Shown in pieces: positions 51,542 to 59,993 of a stretch of DNA of 64,000 bases. The translations under genes were made by a program, and so were the position numbers. The stretch covers positions 62,001 to 126,000 of the forward strand of contig JAYOHK010000001.1 of NCBI GenBank assembly GCA_038118225.1. The letters are read 5' to 3'. This DNA comes from Pontimonas sp038118225. Lineage in GTDB: Bacteria; Actinomycetota; Actinomycetes; Actinomycetales; Microbacteriaceae. The notes below the pieces were generated by a model, which did no database searches, was not told the DNA's origin, and saw nothing but the letters and a program-made list of their open reading frames with translations. Numbering within the stretch: the stretch's first letter is position 1; every line of letters starts with the position of its first letter.

Positions 51542-54500
51542 TGAAAGTTTCTCGCTGTCACTGGGGTGTCAATCGGTAACGACGAGACCCCGTCGGCCAC
51601 CACTGACACGATTCCCTCATCACTGCGCTGCAAAAGCCCCCTGATAATCAGCGCTCTGCTGTGTCGAAACAACAGTCGGTGACGCTTCCAGACTCCCGGA
51701 CTACACACAATGTTGGTAAGCCCCCATTCGTCTTCAAGGTTCAAAAAAGTAATCCCCCTGGCGGTTCCGGGGCGTTGACGGTGGGTGATAAGTCCCGCTA
51801 TCCACACTCGACGCCCCACTTCGTAGCGCCGTAAATCGCGACTATCCAAAATTCCCCGCTCAGACAGTTCGTGCCTGAGGTGTCGGAGCGGGTGGTCGCC
51901 CACAGACACTCCTGTGCTGCTTCGATCACTGGCCATCACCTCGTAATCACTCATAGGAGTAAACAGAGGCAGTTCTAGTTGCTGGTGGGTTCCCTCTAAA
52001 TAGTCGGGGTGGGCTGTGGTCGCGGGGCCGGCCATCCACAACGCTTCACGGCGGTTAAGCCCCAAATCATCAAGCGCCCCGGATTCGCCCAAGGCTTCTA
52101 GTTGGCGGTCGGTGAGCCCCACCCGTCTGGCAAGGTCATAAATGTCGGTGAACCCTCCGCCTCGCTCACGCTCGCTGACGATGCGCTCTGCTGTCTCACG
52201 ACCCACTCCGTGGATTGTGGCAAGCCCCAAGCGCACCGAAGCGTTGCCATCTCGACGATGATCTGCAGAGAGGTCAGGGGCGTCCCGGTCAAACTCACCG
52301 GTGGGGGGTTGGTGATAGCTCACACAAGCATCGTGCCCGGTGGGAATACGGCCTTCCTGGTCGAGATACTCGGCCGTGGCATCAACACCCGAAAAACAAA
52401 TCGAGGGTCTCTTCACTTCCACTCCGTGGCGTTCGGCATCTGAGATCAATGTGGCGGGGGAGTAGAACCCCATCGGCCAGGCTCGAAGCAACCCGATCAG
52501 ATAAAAAGCGGGGTAGTGGAGCTTGAGCCATGAACTGGAATAGACCAACTGCGCAAAGGCGAGGGAGTGGCTTTCTGCAAAACCGAAGCCAGCAAATGCC
52601 TGGATAGTGCGATAGAGCTTCTCGGCGGTGTCTTGATCAATCCCGTTATCGGCCATCCCTTTAAACAAGGTGTCTTTGACGGACTCGATTCTCTCAAGCC
52701 CTCTTTTTGAGCCCATTGCGCGGCGAAGCACATCGGCATCTTCTGCGCTGCAGCCCCCAACGGCCATCGCCATTTGCATGATTTGCTCCTGAAACACCGG
52801 GACCCCCAGGGTGCGCTCCAAGCAGGCCTCCAGGGCGGGGTGGGGGTAGCTCACCGGCTCGTGACCTGCTTTTCTGCGCACGAAGGGATGAACCGCACCG
52901 CCTTGAATGGGGCCGGGGCGAATCATCGCAATTTGAATTGCTAAGTCGTAGAAGCGTCGGGGTTGAAGCCTCGGCAGCAGCGCCATTTGGGCGCGTGATT
53001 CGACCTGGAAGATGCCAATTGAATCCGCCCGACACAACATGTCATACACACCCGGCTCATCGCGAGGCAGTGTGGCAAGCTCCCACGATTCACCAAGCTC
53101 TTCACGGGCAAGGGTCAGCGCGTGTTGGATTGCCTCCAAAATGCCGAGCCCCAGCAGGTCAAATTTCACCAAGCCCATCCACTCGCAGTCGTCTTTGTCC
53201 CACTGCAAAATGGTCCGGTTTTCCATGCGCGCATGCTCAATGGGTACGACCTCACCAATGGGTCGATCGGTGAGCACCATTCCGCCCGGGTGGATTCCTA
53301 AATGTCTCGGGAGGGTGAGAATTTCCCTGGCTAACTCGACGACACGATCAGGGATTCCCTCGTGTTCATCCAGCTTGCTTCGCCGTTCAATGCTTTTAGA
53401 GAAAGCATCCTGTTGTCCTCCGCTGTAGCCCAGAGCACGGGCAATATCTCGCACCGCATTTTTTGACCGGTATTCGATGACGGTGGCAACGAGGGCGGCG
53501 TTTTTTCGCCCGTAGCGCTGATAGACGTATTGGATGACTTCTTCACGGCGATTTGATTCAAAGTCCACATCAATATCGGGCTCTTCATCACGTAGCGCTG
53601 ACAAAAACCGCTCAAAGGGCAGGTCGTAATAGATCGAATCCACCGCAGTGATATCCAGCAAAAAACACACTGCCGAGTTCGCGGCAGAACCCCGTCCTTG
53701 ACACAAGATTCCTCGACGCCTTGCCCACTGCACAATGTCGTGGACAATCAGGAAATAGCCGGCGAATCCTTTTTCTTCGATGAGGGCGAGTTCTCTCTCA
53801 ATGCGATCGTGAACGCCCTGCTCGGCATCGGGGTAACGCCTGGGAATCGCCTCATGGATGAGGTGGCGCAAATATTCCATCGATGTGTACCCCTCCGGCA
53901 CCATCGACAAGGGCAACTGCGGGGCCACTTTCTTCAGTGAGAAGGCAAGTTCTCGCCCAAGGGCGCCCGCGCGCTCCACTGCTCCTGGATATCGACGAAA
54001 GCGTTTGAGCTGTTGAGCACCCGAGCGCAGGTGAGACGTCGGCGCCACCGGCAAATAGCCATACATCTCATCGAGAGATCGCCGTGCCCGGACAGCTGCC
54101 ATCGCGTGCGCAAGACGGTGTTTGTCCTGTGTCGCGTAGTGGACCAGCCCGGTCGCAATAGTGGGCAAGCCTCGCTCCTGGGCTAACACAGTGAGAATGT
54201 CGTTGTGGACTCCATCAAGAGGGTGGCCTGAATCAAATAATTCGACCACCACAGATTCCGCCCCAAAACGAGATACCAATTCGTCAAGTGCCACCCTCGA
54301 GCGCTCAATCGCCGAGGCCGAAGGAGCGCGAGAGCCTTGCAGGGGAGCCCTCACTGTTCCTTTGCGGCATCCGGTCAGGATCAACCAGTGGTCGCGCGCA
54401 CGATCGGCTAAATCGTCCCAGTCGTAGTGGGCTTCGCCTTTTTCTTCGCTTGTCAAATGAGCATCGCTGAGCGCTCCCGCAAGGCGGTGATACCCCTCTG

Positions 54501-54915
54501 GCCCTCTGGCTAACACCAGAAGGTGTGGCCCTGGGGGGTCTGCAGCATTGGTGCGAAGCGTCTGGGGGGCAAGAGAGAGTTCCGCGCCAAACACGGTGGG
54601 AACTCCGTGAGTCTGCGCGGCTTCGGCGAAGCGGGCAACCCCATACAAGCCGTCGTGGTCGGTAATAGCCATGGCGGAGAGTTTGAGCCTTGCCGCTTCA
54701 CGCACTAACGATTCGGGGGAGGAGACTCCGTCAAGAAAACTGAAGCTGCTGTGGACGTGCAGTTCCGCATAGTCGACGACGTCTTCTTCGACCTCTAGCG
54801 GGCTCGGGGGCTGTTGGGAAACCGGGAGAGCAACATTCCCGTCACCTGGCTTGCTCGAGCCACTGAGGAGACGTTCATATTCAGACCACGGAATGGGGGG
54901 ATTGTTCCAACCCAT
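51538..54915 (-). CDS. dnaE2: Error-prone DNA polymerase DnaE2
   Basis: 1125 aa C-family polymerase of the actinobacterial mutasome. Start at the ATG 54915 (MGWNNPPIPWSEYERLL, typical DnaE2 N-terminus), sharing one base with the imuB TAA. PHP domain (ELHVHSSFSFLDGVS, ITDHDGLYG), palm LCQGRGSAANSAVCFLLD and EPDIDVDFESNRREEVIQ with catalytic aspartates, fingers/HhH region, and a C-terminal OB-fold (ITHRQRPGTARGITFLNLED). Does translesion synthesis and causes induced mutagenesis with ImuA and ImuB. Downstream gene of imuA-imuB-dnaE2 under a LexA-type box. Confidence 0.95.
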   Translation of the reverse strand: MGWNNPPIPWSEYERLLSGSSKPGDGNVALPVSQQPPSPLEVEEDVVDYAELHVHSSFSFLDGVSSPESLVREAARLKLSAMAITDHDGLYGVARFAEAAQTHGVPTVFGAELSLAPQTLRTNAADPPGPHLLVLARGPEGYHRLAGALSDAHLTSEEKGEAHYDWDDLADRARDHWLILTGCRKGTVRAPLQGSRAPSASAIERSRVALDELVSRFGAESVVVELFDSGHPLDGVHNDILTVLAQERGLPTIATGLVHYATQDKHRLAHAMAAVRARRSLDEMYGYLPVAPTSHLRSGAQQLKRFRRYPGAVERAGALGRELAFSLKKVAPQLPLSMVPEGYTSMEYLRHLIHEAIPRRYPDAEQGVHDRIERELALIEEKGFAGYFLIVHDIVQWARRRGILCQGRGSAANSAVCFLLDITAVDSIYYDLPFERFLSALRDEEPDIDVDFESNRREEVIQYVYQRYGRKNAALVATVIEYRSKNAVRDIARALGYSGGQQDAFSKSIERRSKLDEHEGIPDRVVELAREILTLPRHLGIHPGGMVLTDRPIGEVVPIEHARMENRTILQWDKDDCEWMGLVKFDLLGLGILEAIQHALTLAREELGESWELATLPRDEPGVYDMLCRADSIGIFQVESRAQMALLPRLQPRRFYDLAIQIAMIRPGPIQGGAVHPFVRRKAGHEPVSYPHPALEACLERTLGVPVFQEQIMQMAMAVGGCSAEDADVLRRAMGSKRGLERIESVKDTLFKGMADNGIDQDTAEKLYRTIQAFAGFGFAESHSLAFAQLVYSSSWLKLHYPAFYLIGLLRAWPMGFYSPATLISDAERHGVEVKRPSICFSGVDATAEYLDQEGRIPTGHDACVSYHQPPTGEFDRDAPDLSADHRRDGNASVRLGLATIHGVGRETAERIVSERERGGGFTDIYDLARRVGLTDRQLEALGESGALDDLGLNRREALWMAGPATTAHPDYLEGTHQQLELPLFTPMSDYEVMASDRSSTGVSVGDHPLRHLRHELSERGILDSRDLRRYEVGRRVWIAGLITHRQRPGTARGITFLNLEDEWGLTNIVCSPGVWKRHRLLFRHSRALIIRGLLQRSDEGIVSVVADGVSSLPIDTPVTARNFH

Positions 54916-56471
54916 TAGTCGTACCGAGCCTCGACCACCCATGCCTGCGTGGGGTGTTCGCTGCTGACAAGCCATCCCACCCCGTCGCTATCAAGCAGCT
55001 GCAGGCGATAGCGACGAGAACCTCGCTCGTCCCACCAGCGCTCATCAACAGGCCACGGACCTGCCCACGCGGTCACTGTCTTAGCCGACTGGGCCGTGGC
55101 CAACATCGCGGGTGGGGCAGATAGCTCTGTCTCGGTAACAACCACCCCGCTGCCTGCATCATCGGTCACCGAAATGGGTACGGGGGGCTGAAAGACCGTC
55201 GCCGGCAACGGCTTAGGCATTGCCCCTGGCCACGGCGCCACAGCGTCGCCCTCAGAAGCCTTGTTCTTTTCACCCCACGTGGTGACGCCCTCAGTGTCCG
55301 CCCAGGAGTGACCCGACCTGGCGTCTGCTTTAGATACGGCGTGATAGCCCAACCTGGTTTGAAGTTGAGCCACTACATGTTCCACACGGTTGTGTGTGGT
55401 GGCACCCCATAGCCCGGGCTCATGCCATGTGATGTCGTCCGGGTCCACCGCTTGGAAGGTGACTTCCACGATGCCGTTGTGAATGTGCTCTTCGGCCTCC
55501 GGGGTCGCTACGGCTTCCCATTGCCAGCGCACTCGATTCACCAAATCGTTAGCGGTGAAATAGCGCGGATGGCTCCAGCTTCGCCGGTAGTGGGTGCCTC
55601 GTTCGTCGACTAAATCAATTCCCACCGTGGTGCACACCGTGTGGGCGGCAATCAAACCGTTCACAAACTCGTGTGCGGGGGCAAGTAGAGCAAAACTCAG
55701 TGCGTCAGATTGACTGATTGCTTCATCGCTTCGCCAGACCACATCGGTTCCTGGCGGGATGCCCTGCTGATGGGTCTGACTGGCATCTTCTCCCGTCGCA
55801 CAACGGTGAGCGAGCAGGCCCGGCGGACCAAAGCGATCCCTGACCTGATCACTGGGCAGTGTGGCAAATTGGCCCACAGTGGTGACTCCCAAGCGCCCCA
55901 GCAAAGAGGCGAAATGAGAGTCGTTGAAAATGCTGACCGGAAGGGGCGAGAGAAAATCTCGATCAGCCCCTGGCTCTACCGCGCACACCGGTTCGCTAAG
56001 GCTCGTACCAAGCTTGGCGGCTTGCTCGGCGGCAAAGAGTGAATCCGCAATTCCCACCCGCGCCGAAACCGGGACAGGGGAGTGTTCGATGGCCTGGCGA
56101 AGCGCCGCAGCTGCCGCTTGCTCTGACCCGTAATAGCGAGCAAGCCCTAAGGCTCTGGCCGCCAACACACCTGGTTCGATCACGGCAACAAGCGCGAGCG
56201 TGTCAGACAGGTGGGTGAGAACCCGCTCGAACACCCTCTGGTCACGCTCGGGACGATCGGGGAGCAACTGAAGCTCGGGGCAGCCACCTTGTGCTTCTCT
56301 GACTCGCTGTCCGGGGCGCACTCCCTGTGCCCTGGCTAGCTCACAGCACGCGGTGATGTAGTGGCCGTGGCTCAACGCGAGAGGAAGTGCGGGCGAGACA
56401 GAGGCGTCGTCAGCCCGCGCAGCGACGATAGGCCAGTTGGGGCAATAGACAACAAGGGAACGGTGCGACAT
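54915..56471 (-). CDS. imuB: ImuB, catalytically inactive Y-family polymerase homologue
   Basis: 518 aa. Y-family fold, but the catalytic acids are gone: the usual DxDxFF motif reads VVYCPNWP and the SxDE motif region reads AVIEPGVLA. It works as the mutasome hub that in mycobacteria links DnaE2 to the sliding clamp. HhH region LGRLGVTTVGQFATLP is kept. The long C-terminal part is poorly conserved. ATG start 3 nt after imuA; stop overlaps dnaE2. Confidence 0.92.
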   Translation of the reverse strand: MSHRSLVVYCPNWPIVAARADDASVSPALPLALSHGHYITACCELARAQGVRPGQRVREAQGGCPELQLLPDRPERDQRVFERVLTHLSDTLALVAVIEPGVLAARALGLARYYGSEQAAAAALRQAIEHSPVPVSARVGIADSLFAAEQAAKLGTSLSEPVCAVEPGADRDFLSPLPVSIFNDSHFASLLGRLGVTTVGQFATLPSDQVRDRFGPPGLLAHRCATGEDASQTHQQGIPPGTDVVWRSDEAISQSDALSFALLAPAHEFVNGLIAAHTVCTTVGIDLVDERGTHYRRSWSHPRYFTANDLVNRVRWQWEAVATPEAEEHIHNGIVEVTFQAVDPDDITWHEPGLWGATTHNRVEHVVAQLQTRLGYHAVSKADARSGHSWADTEGVTTWGEKNKASEGDAVAPWPGAMPKPLPATVFQPPVPISVTDDAGSGVVVTETELSAPPAMLATAQSAKTVTAWAGPWPVDERWWDERGSRRYRLQLLDSDGVGWLVSSEHPTQAWVVEARYD

Positions 56472-56474
56472 TGG

Positions 56475-57215
56475 CTATCCCGCCTGCCTTTCCTGTGCAC
56501 TGCCCACCACGCGCCTCATCGGCAAAGGAGTGATTGTGGAGGCATCATCGCGTCGTGGTGCCGCGCTCATGCCCTCTGCAGATACCACCAGCTGAAGAGA
56601 GCGACCCGCCGAATCACGCCGGCCGCGATAGGAGAGAGTGAGTTCTTGGCGTTGCAAAAGCCCGGCACCTGCTTCAAGGCCATCCCAATGACTGTGTTCA
56701 ACAGTGATAGCGGCGTCTGCTCCTGGCCATGCTCCAGCGACCAACAGGGTGCTTCCTCGCTCGCGTAGGCGCGCCTGAAATCGATCACGCTGATGAGCGG
56801 AGGGGAGCGTCCCACTGGGGCGAAGAGCCACGAGTGAAAGCGCATCAATCAAGGTGTTGGTGGTGTGCCACCACATATTTCCGGGGTCTTTAATGATCAC
56901 CAAGTGGTCAAGATCAACCCCCAGGTCTTCAGCACTTCGAAGCCCGAGGTGTTGAAACCCGACGAGCCCAACAAAATGACCCGACCGGGTCATCTGCGCA
57001 ATCAACGCCCACAGCAGCGTGTGCTGGGGGCCCAGCTGATACACACCGCCTCGGCGAAGGCCGCGCTCGGGAAAAAGATCAGCCAGCACAGGCAGCATCG
57101 GGTGGGTAGGAGCGTCCATGCGGGGCGCTTCCAGGGAGCGAATTTTGTCCCGCAAAGCACTGACTTGCTCCCGGCGTATCGACGCCGAAGGATGCAGTGT
57201 GAGCGTGGGGGACAT
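56475..57215 (-). CDS. imuA: ImuA-type mutasome accessory protein
   Basis: 246 aa from the ATG at 57215, the first start downstream of the LexA box (the frame stays open through the box, which cannot be coding start). RecA-like fold without a Walker A: the corresponding region reads GGVYQLGPQHTLLWALIA. Also visible: FVGLVGFQHLGLRSAEDLGVD. Sits directly before imuB. Called ImuA' in mycobacteria; required for induced mutagenesis there. Confidence 0.85.
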   Translation of the reverse strand: MSPTLTLHPSASIRREQVSALRDKIRSLEAPRMDAPTHPMLPVLADLFPERGLRRGGVYQLGPQHTLLWALIAQMTRSGHFVGLVGFQHLGLRSAEDLGVDLDHLVIIKDPGNMWWHTTNTLIDALSLVALRPSGTLPSAHQRDRFQARLRERGSTLLVAGAWPGADAAITVEHSHWDGLEAGAGLLQRQELTLSYRGRRDSAGRSLQLVVSAEGMSAAPRRDDASTITPLPMRRVVGSAQERQAG

Positions 57216-57225
57216 AGAGCCATAT

Positions 57226-57241
57226 TCGAACATATGTTCGA
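57226..57241 (-). promoter_or_regulatory. LexA (SOS) box TCGAACATATGTTCGA of the mutasome operon
   Basis: A perfect 16-bp palindrome identical in form to the actinobacterial LexA site TCGAAC-N4-GTTCGA. It lies 10 nt before the imuA ATG and contains TATGTT, a fitting -10, so bound LexA would block the promoter. It is the only such site I found in the window. Confidence 0.92.
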
Positions 57242-57295
57242 TTCTGTCAATGTCCACTGACACCAGCAGTTGAAGGTTTTCCCCAGAAATGCATC

Positions 57296-57324
57296 AGGGG
57301 CCTCACGCACTGCGTGAGACCCCT
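57296..57324 (-). terminator. Strong hairpin after tRNA-Leu(GAG)
   Basis: AGGGG-C-CTCACGC pairs with GCGTGAG-A-CCCCT (12 bp with one mismatch) around an ACT loop. It starts 9 nt past the tRNA 3' end. No clear T tract follows on the minus strand, so it may act in tRNA 3' processing or as a weak terminator shielding the imuA promoter. Confidence 0.5.
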
Positions 57325-57333
57325 TGATTCTGG

Positions 57334-57419
57334 TGCGCGAGGGGGGACTTGAACCCCCACGCCCTAATACGGGCACTAGCACCTCAAGCTAGCGCGTCTG
57401 CCAATTCCGCCACCCGCGC
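57334..57419 (-). tRNA. tRNA-Leu (anticodon GAG)
   Basis: 86-nt class II tRNA on the minus strand. Acceptor GCGCGGG/CTCGCGC with one G-U pair and discriminator A, D arm TGGCGGAATTGGCAGACGCG, anticodon stem with loop TTGAGGT giving GAG (decodes CUC and CUU), variable arm TGCCCGTATTAGGGCGT, T arm GGTTCAAGTCC. No encoded CCA. Confidence 0.96.
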
Positions 57420-57498
57420 AAGACACCTGAATCTGATGACCGCAACGAGAGTACCACTAAACGAGAGCGCAAAAACCGGAAAACTTCGCCGTGGGCAC

Positions 57499-57504
57499 TA
57501 GCGT
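57499..57504 (+). promoter_or_regulatory. -10 element TAGCGT upstream of uppP
   Basis: TAGCGT ends 6 nt before a GTG (57511) that opens an 8-codon mini-ORF, not before the uppP GTG itself (57534). Confidence 0.5.
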
Positions 57505-57510
57505 GGGAGC

Positions 57511-57537
57511 GTGCCAAGCCGAAGGAGAAGTCTGTGA
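57511..57537 (+). CDS. Putative leaderless 8-codon leader ORF coupled to uppP
   Basis: GTG and seven codons (reads MPSRRRSL), then TGA that overlaps the uppP GTG as GTGA. The GTG is 6 nt after a TAGCGT -10. The uppP ribosome binding site AAGGAG lies inside this ORF, so its translation would traverse the site. Same design as the mini-ORF before rapZ. Inference from spacing only. Confidence 0.35.
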   Translation: MPSRRRSL

Positions 57538-58373
57538 GCCTGTGGGACGCCATCATCTTGGGCATTGTTCAAGGGCTCACCGAGTTTCTCCCGATTTCAT
57601 CGAGCGCTCACGTGCGCATCATCGGAGAATTTCTGCCAGGCCTCGGCGATCCGGGCGCAACCTTCACGGCCATTACCCAAATAGGCACAGAAATTGCGGT
57701 GTTGATTTACTTTTGGCCCGATATTGCGGCCATTATCGGCGGATGGTTTAAAAGTCTGGGGCGCAGAAACCTCGACCAAGAGACCAGACAACAGGCCAGG
57801 CTCGGCTGGCTCATCATCGTGGGAACCCTGCCCATAGTGATCGTCGGCTACACGGCCCAAGACCTGATTAGAAACACGTTCCGATCGCTCTGGCTCGTCG
57901 CCACAGTCCTCATCGTCTTTGGCCTCGTGCTCTACATCGCAGACCGGGTAGGGCGGCAGGAAAAGACCCTGTCCACACTGAGCGTGGGACACGGCGTGAG
58001 CTACGGACTAGCCCAAACACTCGCGCTAATCCCCGGAGTGTCCAGGTCAGGAGCAACCATCGCAATGGGCCGAAGCCTTGGCTACACCCGCGAGCAAGCA
58101 CTTCGGTTTTCGTTTCTACTTGCCATCCCTGCCGTCCTTGGCAGCGGCCTCTACGAGCTGCGCACCGCCATCGTCGACCCCGCTTCGGCAGGTGGCGCCG
58201 AGTTATTACCGACCGCAGTAGCCACCGCGATTGCCTTCGGGGTGGGCTATGCGGTGATCGCGTGGCTAATGAAGTTCATCAAAACCGGAAGCTTCCTGCC
58301 CTTTGTGATCTACCGAGTGGCACTGGGACTGGTGCTGTTTGCACTTTTGGGTGCAGGAGTAATTTCCGCTTAG
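57534..58373 (+). CDS. uppP: Undecaprenyl-diphosphate phosphatase
   Basis: Integral membrane enzyme (BacA family) recycling undecaprenyl pyrophosphate to the monophosphate for peptidoglycan synthesis. 279 aa, about eight transmembrane helices. Catalytic GIVQGLTEFLPISSSAH and PGVSRSGATIAMGRSLG are present. GTG start with AAGGAG 6 nt upstream. Its TAG shares TTAG with the convergent PAC2 gene. Overexpression of this family can raise bacitracin tolerance. Confidence 0.95.
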   Translation: MSLWDAIILGIVQGLTEFLPISSSAHVRIIGEFLPGLGDPGATFTAITQIGTEIAVLIYFWPDIAAIIGGWFKSLGRRNLDQETRQQARLGWLIIVGTLPIVIVGYTAQDLIRNTFRSLWLVATVLIVFGLVLYIADRVGRQEKTLSTLSVGHGVSYGLAQTLALIPGVSRSGATIAMGRSLGYTREQALRFSFLLAIPAVLGSGLYELRTAIVDPASAGGAELLPTAVATAIAFGVGYAVIAWLMKFIKTGSFLPFVIYRVALGLVLFALLGAGVISA

Positions 58374-59239
58374 GCCTCCGCGGGACCGAGACCATTTGGT
58401 CGATCGGGCCGCTTGGACAGGTAGCGCTCAAACTCACGCGCAATCGCATCACCGCTTGCCTCAGGCGATTCCACGGTGTCGCGTTGCTTTTCGAGTTGTT
58501 GAATGTAGGCCATCATGTCGTCATCTTCGGCGGCAAGCTGATCGATGTTTTCTTCCCAGCTCTCGGCCTGATCGACAAGCGCCTCACGGGGAATATCGAG
58601 ACCCAGAAGGTCTTCTAACCGATCCAAAATGGCCAATGTGGCCTTCGGAGATGGCGAGGTGTGAACGTAGTGGGGGACTTGCGCCCACACGTGGAGAGCA
58701 GGAATGCCAGACTGCTGGGCTTGCAGGCCGATCACGCTCAAAATGCCCACCGGTCCTTCGTAGGTGGAGCGCTCGATGTCTAACCTCGTGCGAATAACAG
58801 ACTCATCACTCGAGAGAATCAAACGCACCGGCCTGGAGTGGGGAACATCGGCCAACATTGCACCGACCAGCACCATTCCGTCGACGTCATGAGCGAGTGC
58901 TTGGTCAACCAATTGGCTTGCCAGCGAGCGCCACAGCTTTGACGGCTCAGCGCCGATTAGCACGTAGGGGGCGTCGGAATCAGTCGACGCTTCATCTGGT
59001 CCATACAACGTGATGTCTGGCCAGGAGAGCACCCTGGCTCCATCGGCGTCTAGCTCGACGTAAGGCCTAGTGACTTGATAGTCGAAGTAGCTTTCTTCAT
59101 CAATCACGTCGTAGGGGACGAGTCCAAAGTGTTCGACAACCATACGGAGAGCTCCGCTGGCGGCCTCACCCGCGTCAGACCATCCTTCTGTCGCAACAAG
59201 CAAGGTGCGTCCTGGCTCAAAGATTGGTGAGGACTTCAT
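58370..59239 (-). CDS. PAC2-family protein
   Basis: 289 aa protein of the PAC2 (proteasome assembly chaperone 2) superfamily: LLVATEGWSDAGEAASGAL, PYVLIGAEPSKLWRSL, MVLVGAMLADVPHSRP, IPALHVWAQVPHYVHTSPSPKATLAIL. The name comes from a eukaryotic homologue; bacterial function is unknown and no proteasome genes are in the window. ATG start 8 nt after a TAGGTT -10. Divergent from the HAD gene. Confidence 0.85.
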   Translation of the reverse strand: MKSSPIFEPGRTLLVATEGWSDAGEAASGALRMVVEHFGLVPYDVIDEESYFDYQVTRPYVELDADGARVLSWPDITLYGPDEASTDSDAPYVLIGAEPSKLWRSLASQLVDQALAHDVDGMVLVGAMLADVPHSRPVRLILSSDESVIRTRLDIERSTYEGPVGILSVIGLQAQQSGIPALHVWAQVPHYVHTSPSPKATLAILDRLEDLLGLDIPREALVDQAESWEENIDQLAAEDDDMMAYIQQLEKQRDTVESPEASGDAIAREFERYLSKRPDRPNGLGPAEA

Positions 59240-59247
59240 AGACCCTC

Positions 59248-59253
59248 AACCTA
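59248..59253 (-). promoter_or_regulatory. -10 element TAGGTT upstream of PAC2 gene
   Basis: TAGGTT on the minus strand ends 8 nt before the ATG at 59239. Its partner -10 for the divergent HAD gene is only 40 nt away, so the two promoters overlap. Confidence 0.45.
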
Positions 59254-59292
59254 CCGCGGTTGCTCTTCGGGCGTATCCAGCTTGTCCACCTC

Positions 59293-59298
59293 TAGACT
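59293..59298 (+). promoter_or_regulatory. -10 element TAGACT upstream of HAD gene
   Basis: TAGACT ends 8 nt before the GTG at 59307, supporting that start over the longer open frame. Confidence 0.45.
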
Positions 59299-59306
59299 TG
59301 CCCGTT

Positions 59307-59993
59307 GTGAACACTCCCCGCCTTGACGCTGTCTTATTCGATATGGACGGCACGCTCATCGACAGCGAACCAAATTGGATTCGCGCAGAAACTGAGCTCA
59401 TCGAGTCGTTTGGGGGAACCTGGAGTGCCGAGCAAGGTCTCGCGCTGGTGGGAAGTGGATTGTGGGATAGCGCCCGCGCCATCCAAAGCGCAGGTGTCGA
59501 GCTTGAACTTGCCGAGATTATTGATCGACTCAGCCTCAGTGTCCGCACCTCGCTTGCCGAGTCTGTTCCCTGGCGACCGGGCGCACTCGAGATGATTTCT
59601 CAGGTGTTGGAGGCGGGGATCCCCACCGCGCTCGTCACCATGTCATTTCGGCAAAATGCTGTCTTCATTGCGGAGCAAATGAGTGCCGAGCTTGGCCGGG
59701 AGGCGTTTACAAAAATCATCGCCGGCGACGACGTCACTGAAGCCAAGCCCAATCCAGAGCCCTATTTGCTGGCCGCGACACAACTGGGTGTTGACATTCA
59801 CCACTGTGTTGCCTTTGAAGACTCAGTATTTGGCGCCGCCTCTGCGTTCTCTGCGGGAGCCGTGACTATCGGGGTTCCGCTGCACATAGAGATTCCTGCA
59901 AGTTACGCGAGCGTGTTGTGGCCCTCCATGGAGGACAAGTCATTGGCGGACATTCACTTCGAAGTAGAGCAAGCCAGGGGAGTAGCCCAGTGA
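59307..59993 (+). CDS. HAD-superfamily hydrolase (beta-phosphoglucomutase-like)
   Basis: 228 aa from the GTG at 59307. D12 and D14 in FDMDGTLIDSEPNW, VTMSFRQN (Ser/Thr motif II), Lys in EAKPNPEPYLLAA and FEDSVFGAASA (motif IV). The cap type is that of phosphoglucomutase/phosphoglycolate phosphatase-like enzymes; substrate unknown. Overlaps the next gene as GTGA. Confidence 0.88.
   Translation: MNTPRLDAVLFDMDGTLIDSEPNWIRAETELIESFGGTWSAEQGLALVGSGLWDSARAIQSAGVELELAEIIDRLSLSVRTSLAESVPWRPGALEMISQVLEAGIPTALVTMSFRQNAVFIAEQMSAELGREAFTKIIAGDDVTEAKPNPEPYLLAATQLGVDIHHCVAFEDSVFGAASAFSAGAVTIGVPLHIEIPASYASVLWPSMEDKSLADIHFEVEQARGVAQ

Noticed and set aside
54916..54975. 20-codon N-terminal extension of dnaE2
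   Set aside because: It lies inside imuB; the ATG at 54915 begins the standard MGWNNPPIPW terminus and overlaps the imuB stop.
57216..57263. 16-codon N-terminal extension of imuA
   Set aside because: It would translate through the LexA box and promoter.
59205..59306. Upstream extension of the HAD gene
   Set aside because: Overlaps the PAC2 5' end and both promoters; the TAGACT -10 fits the GTG at 59307.
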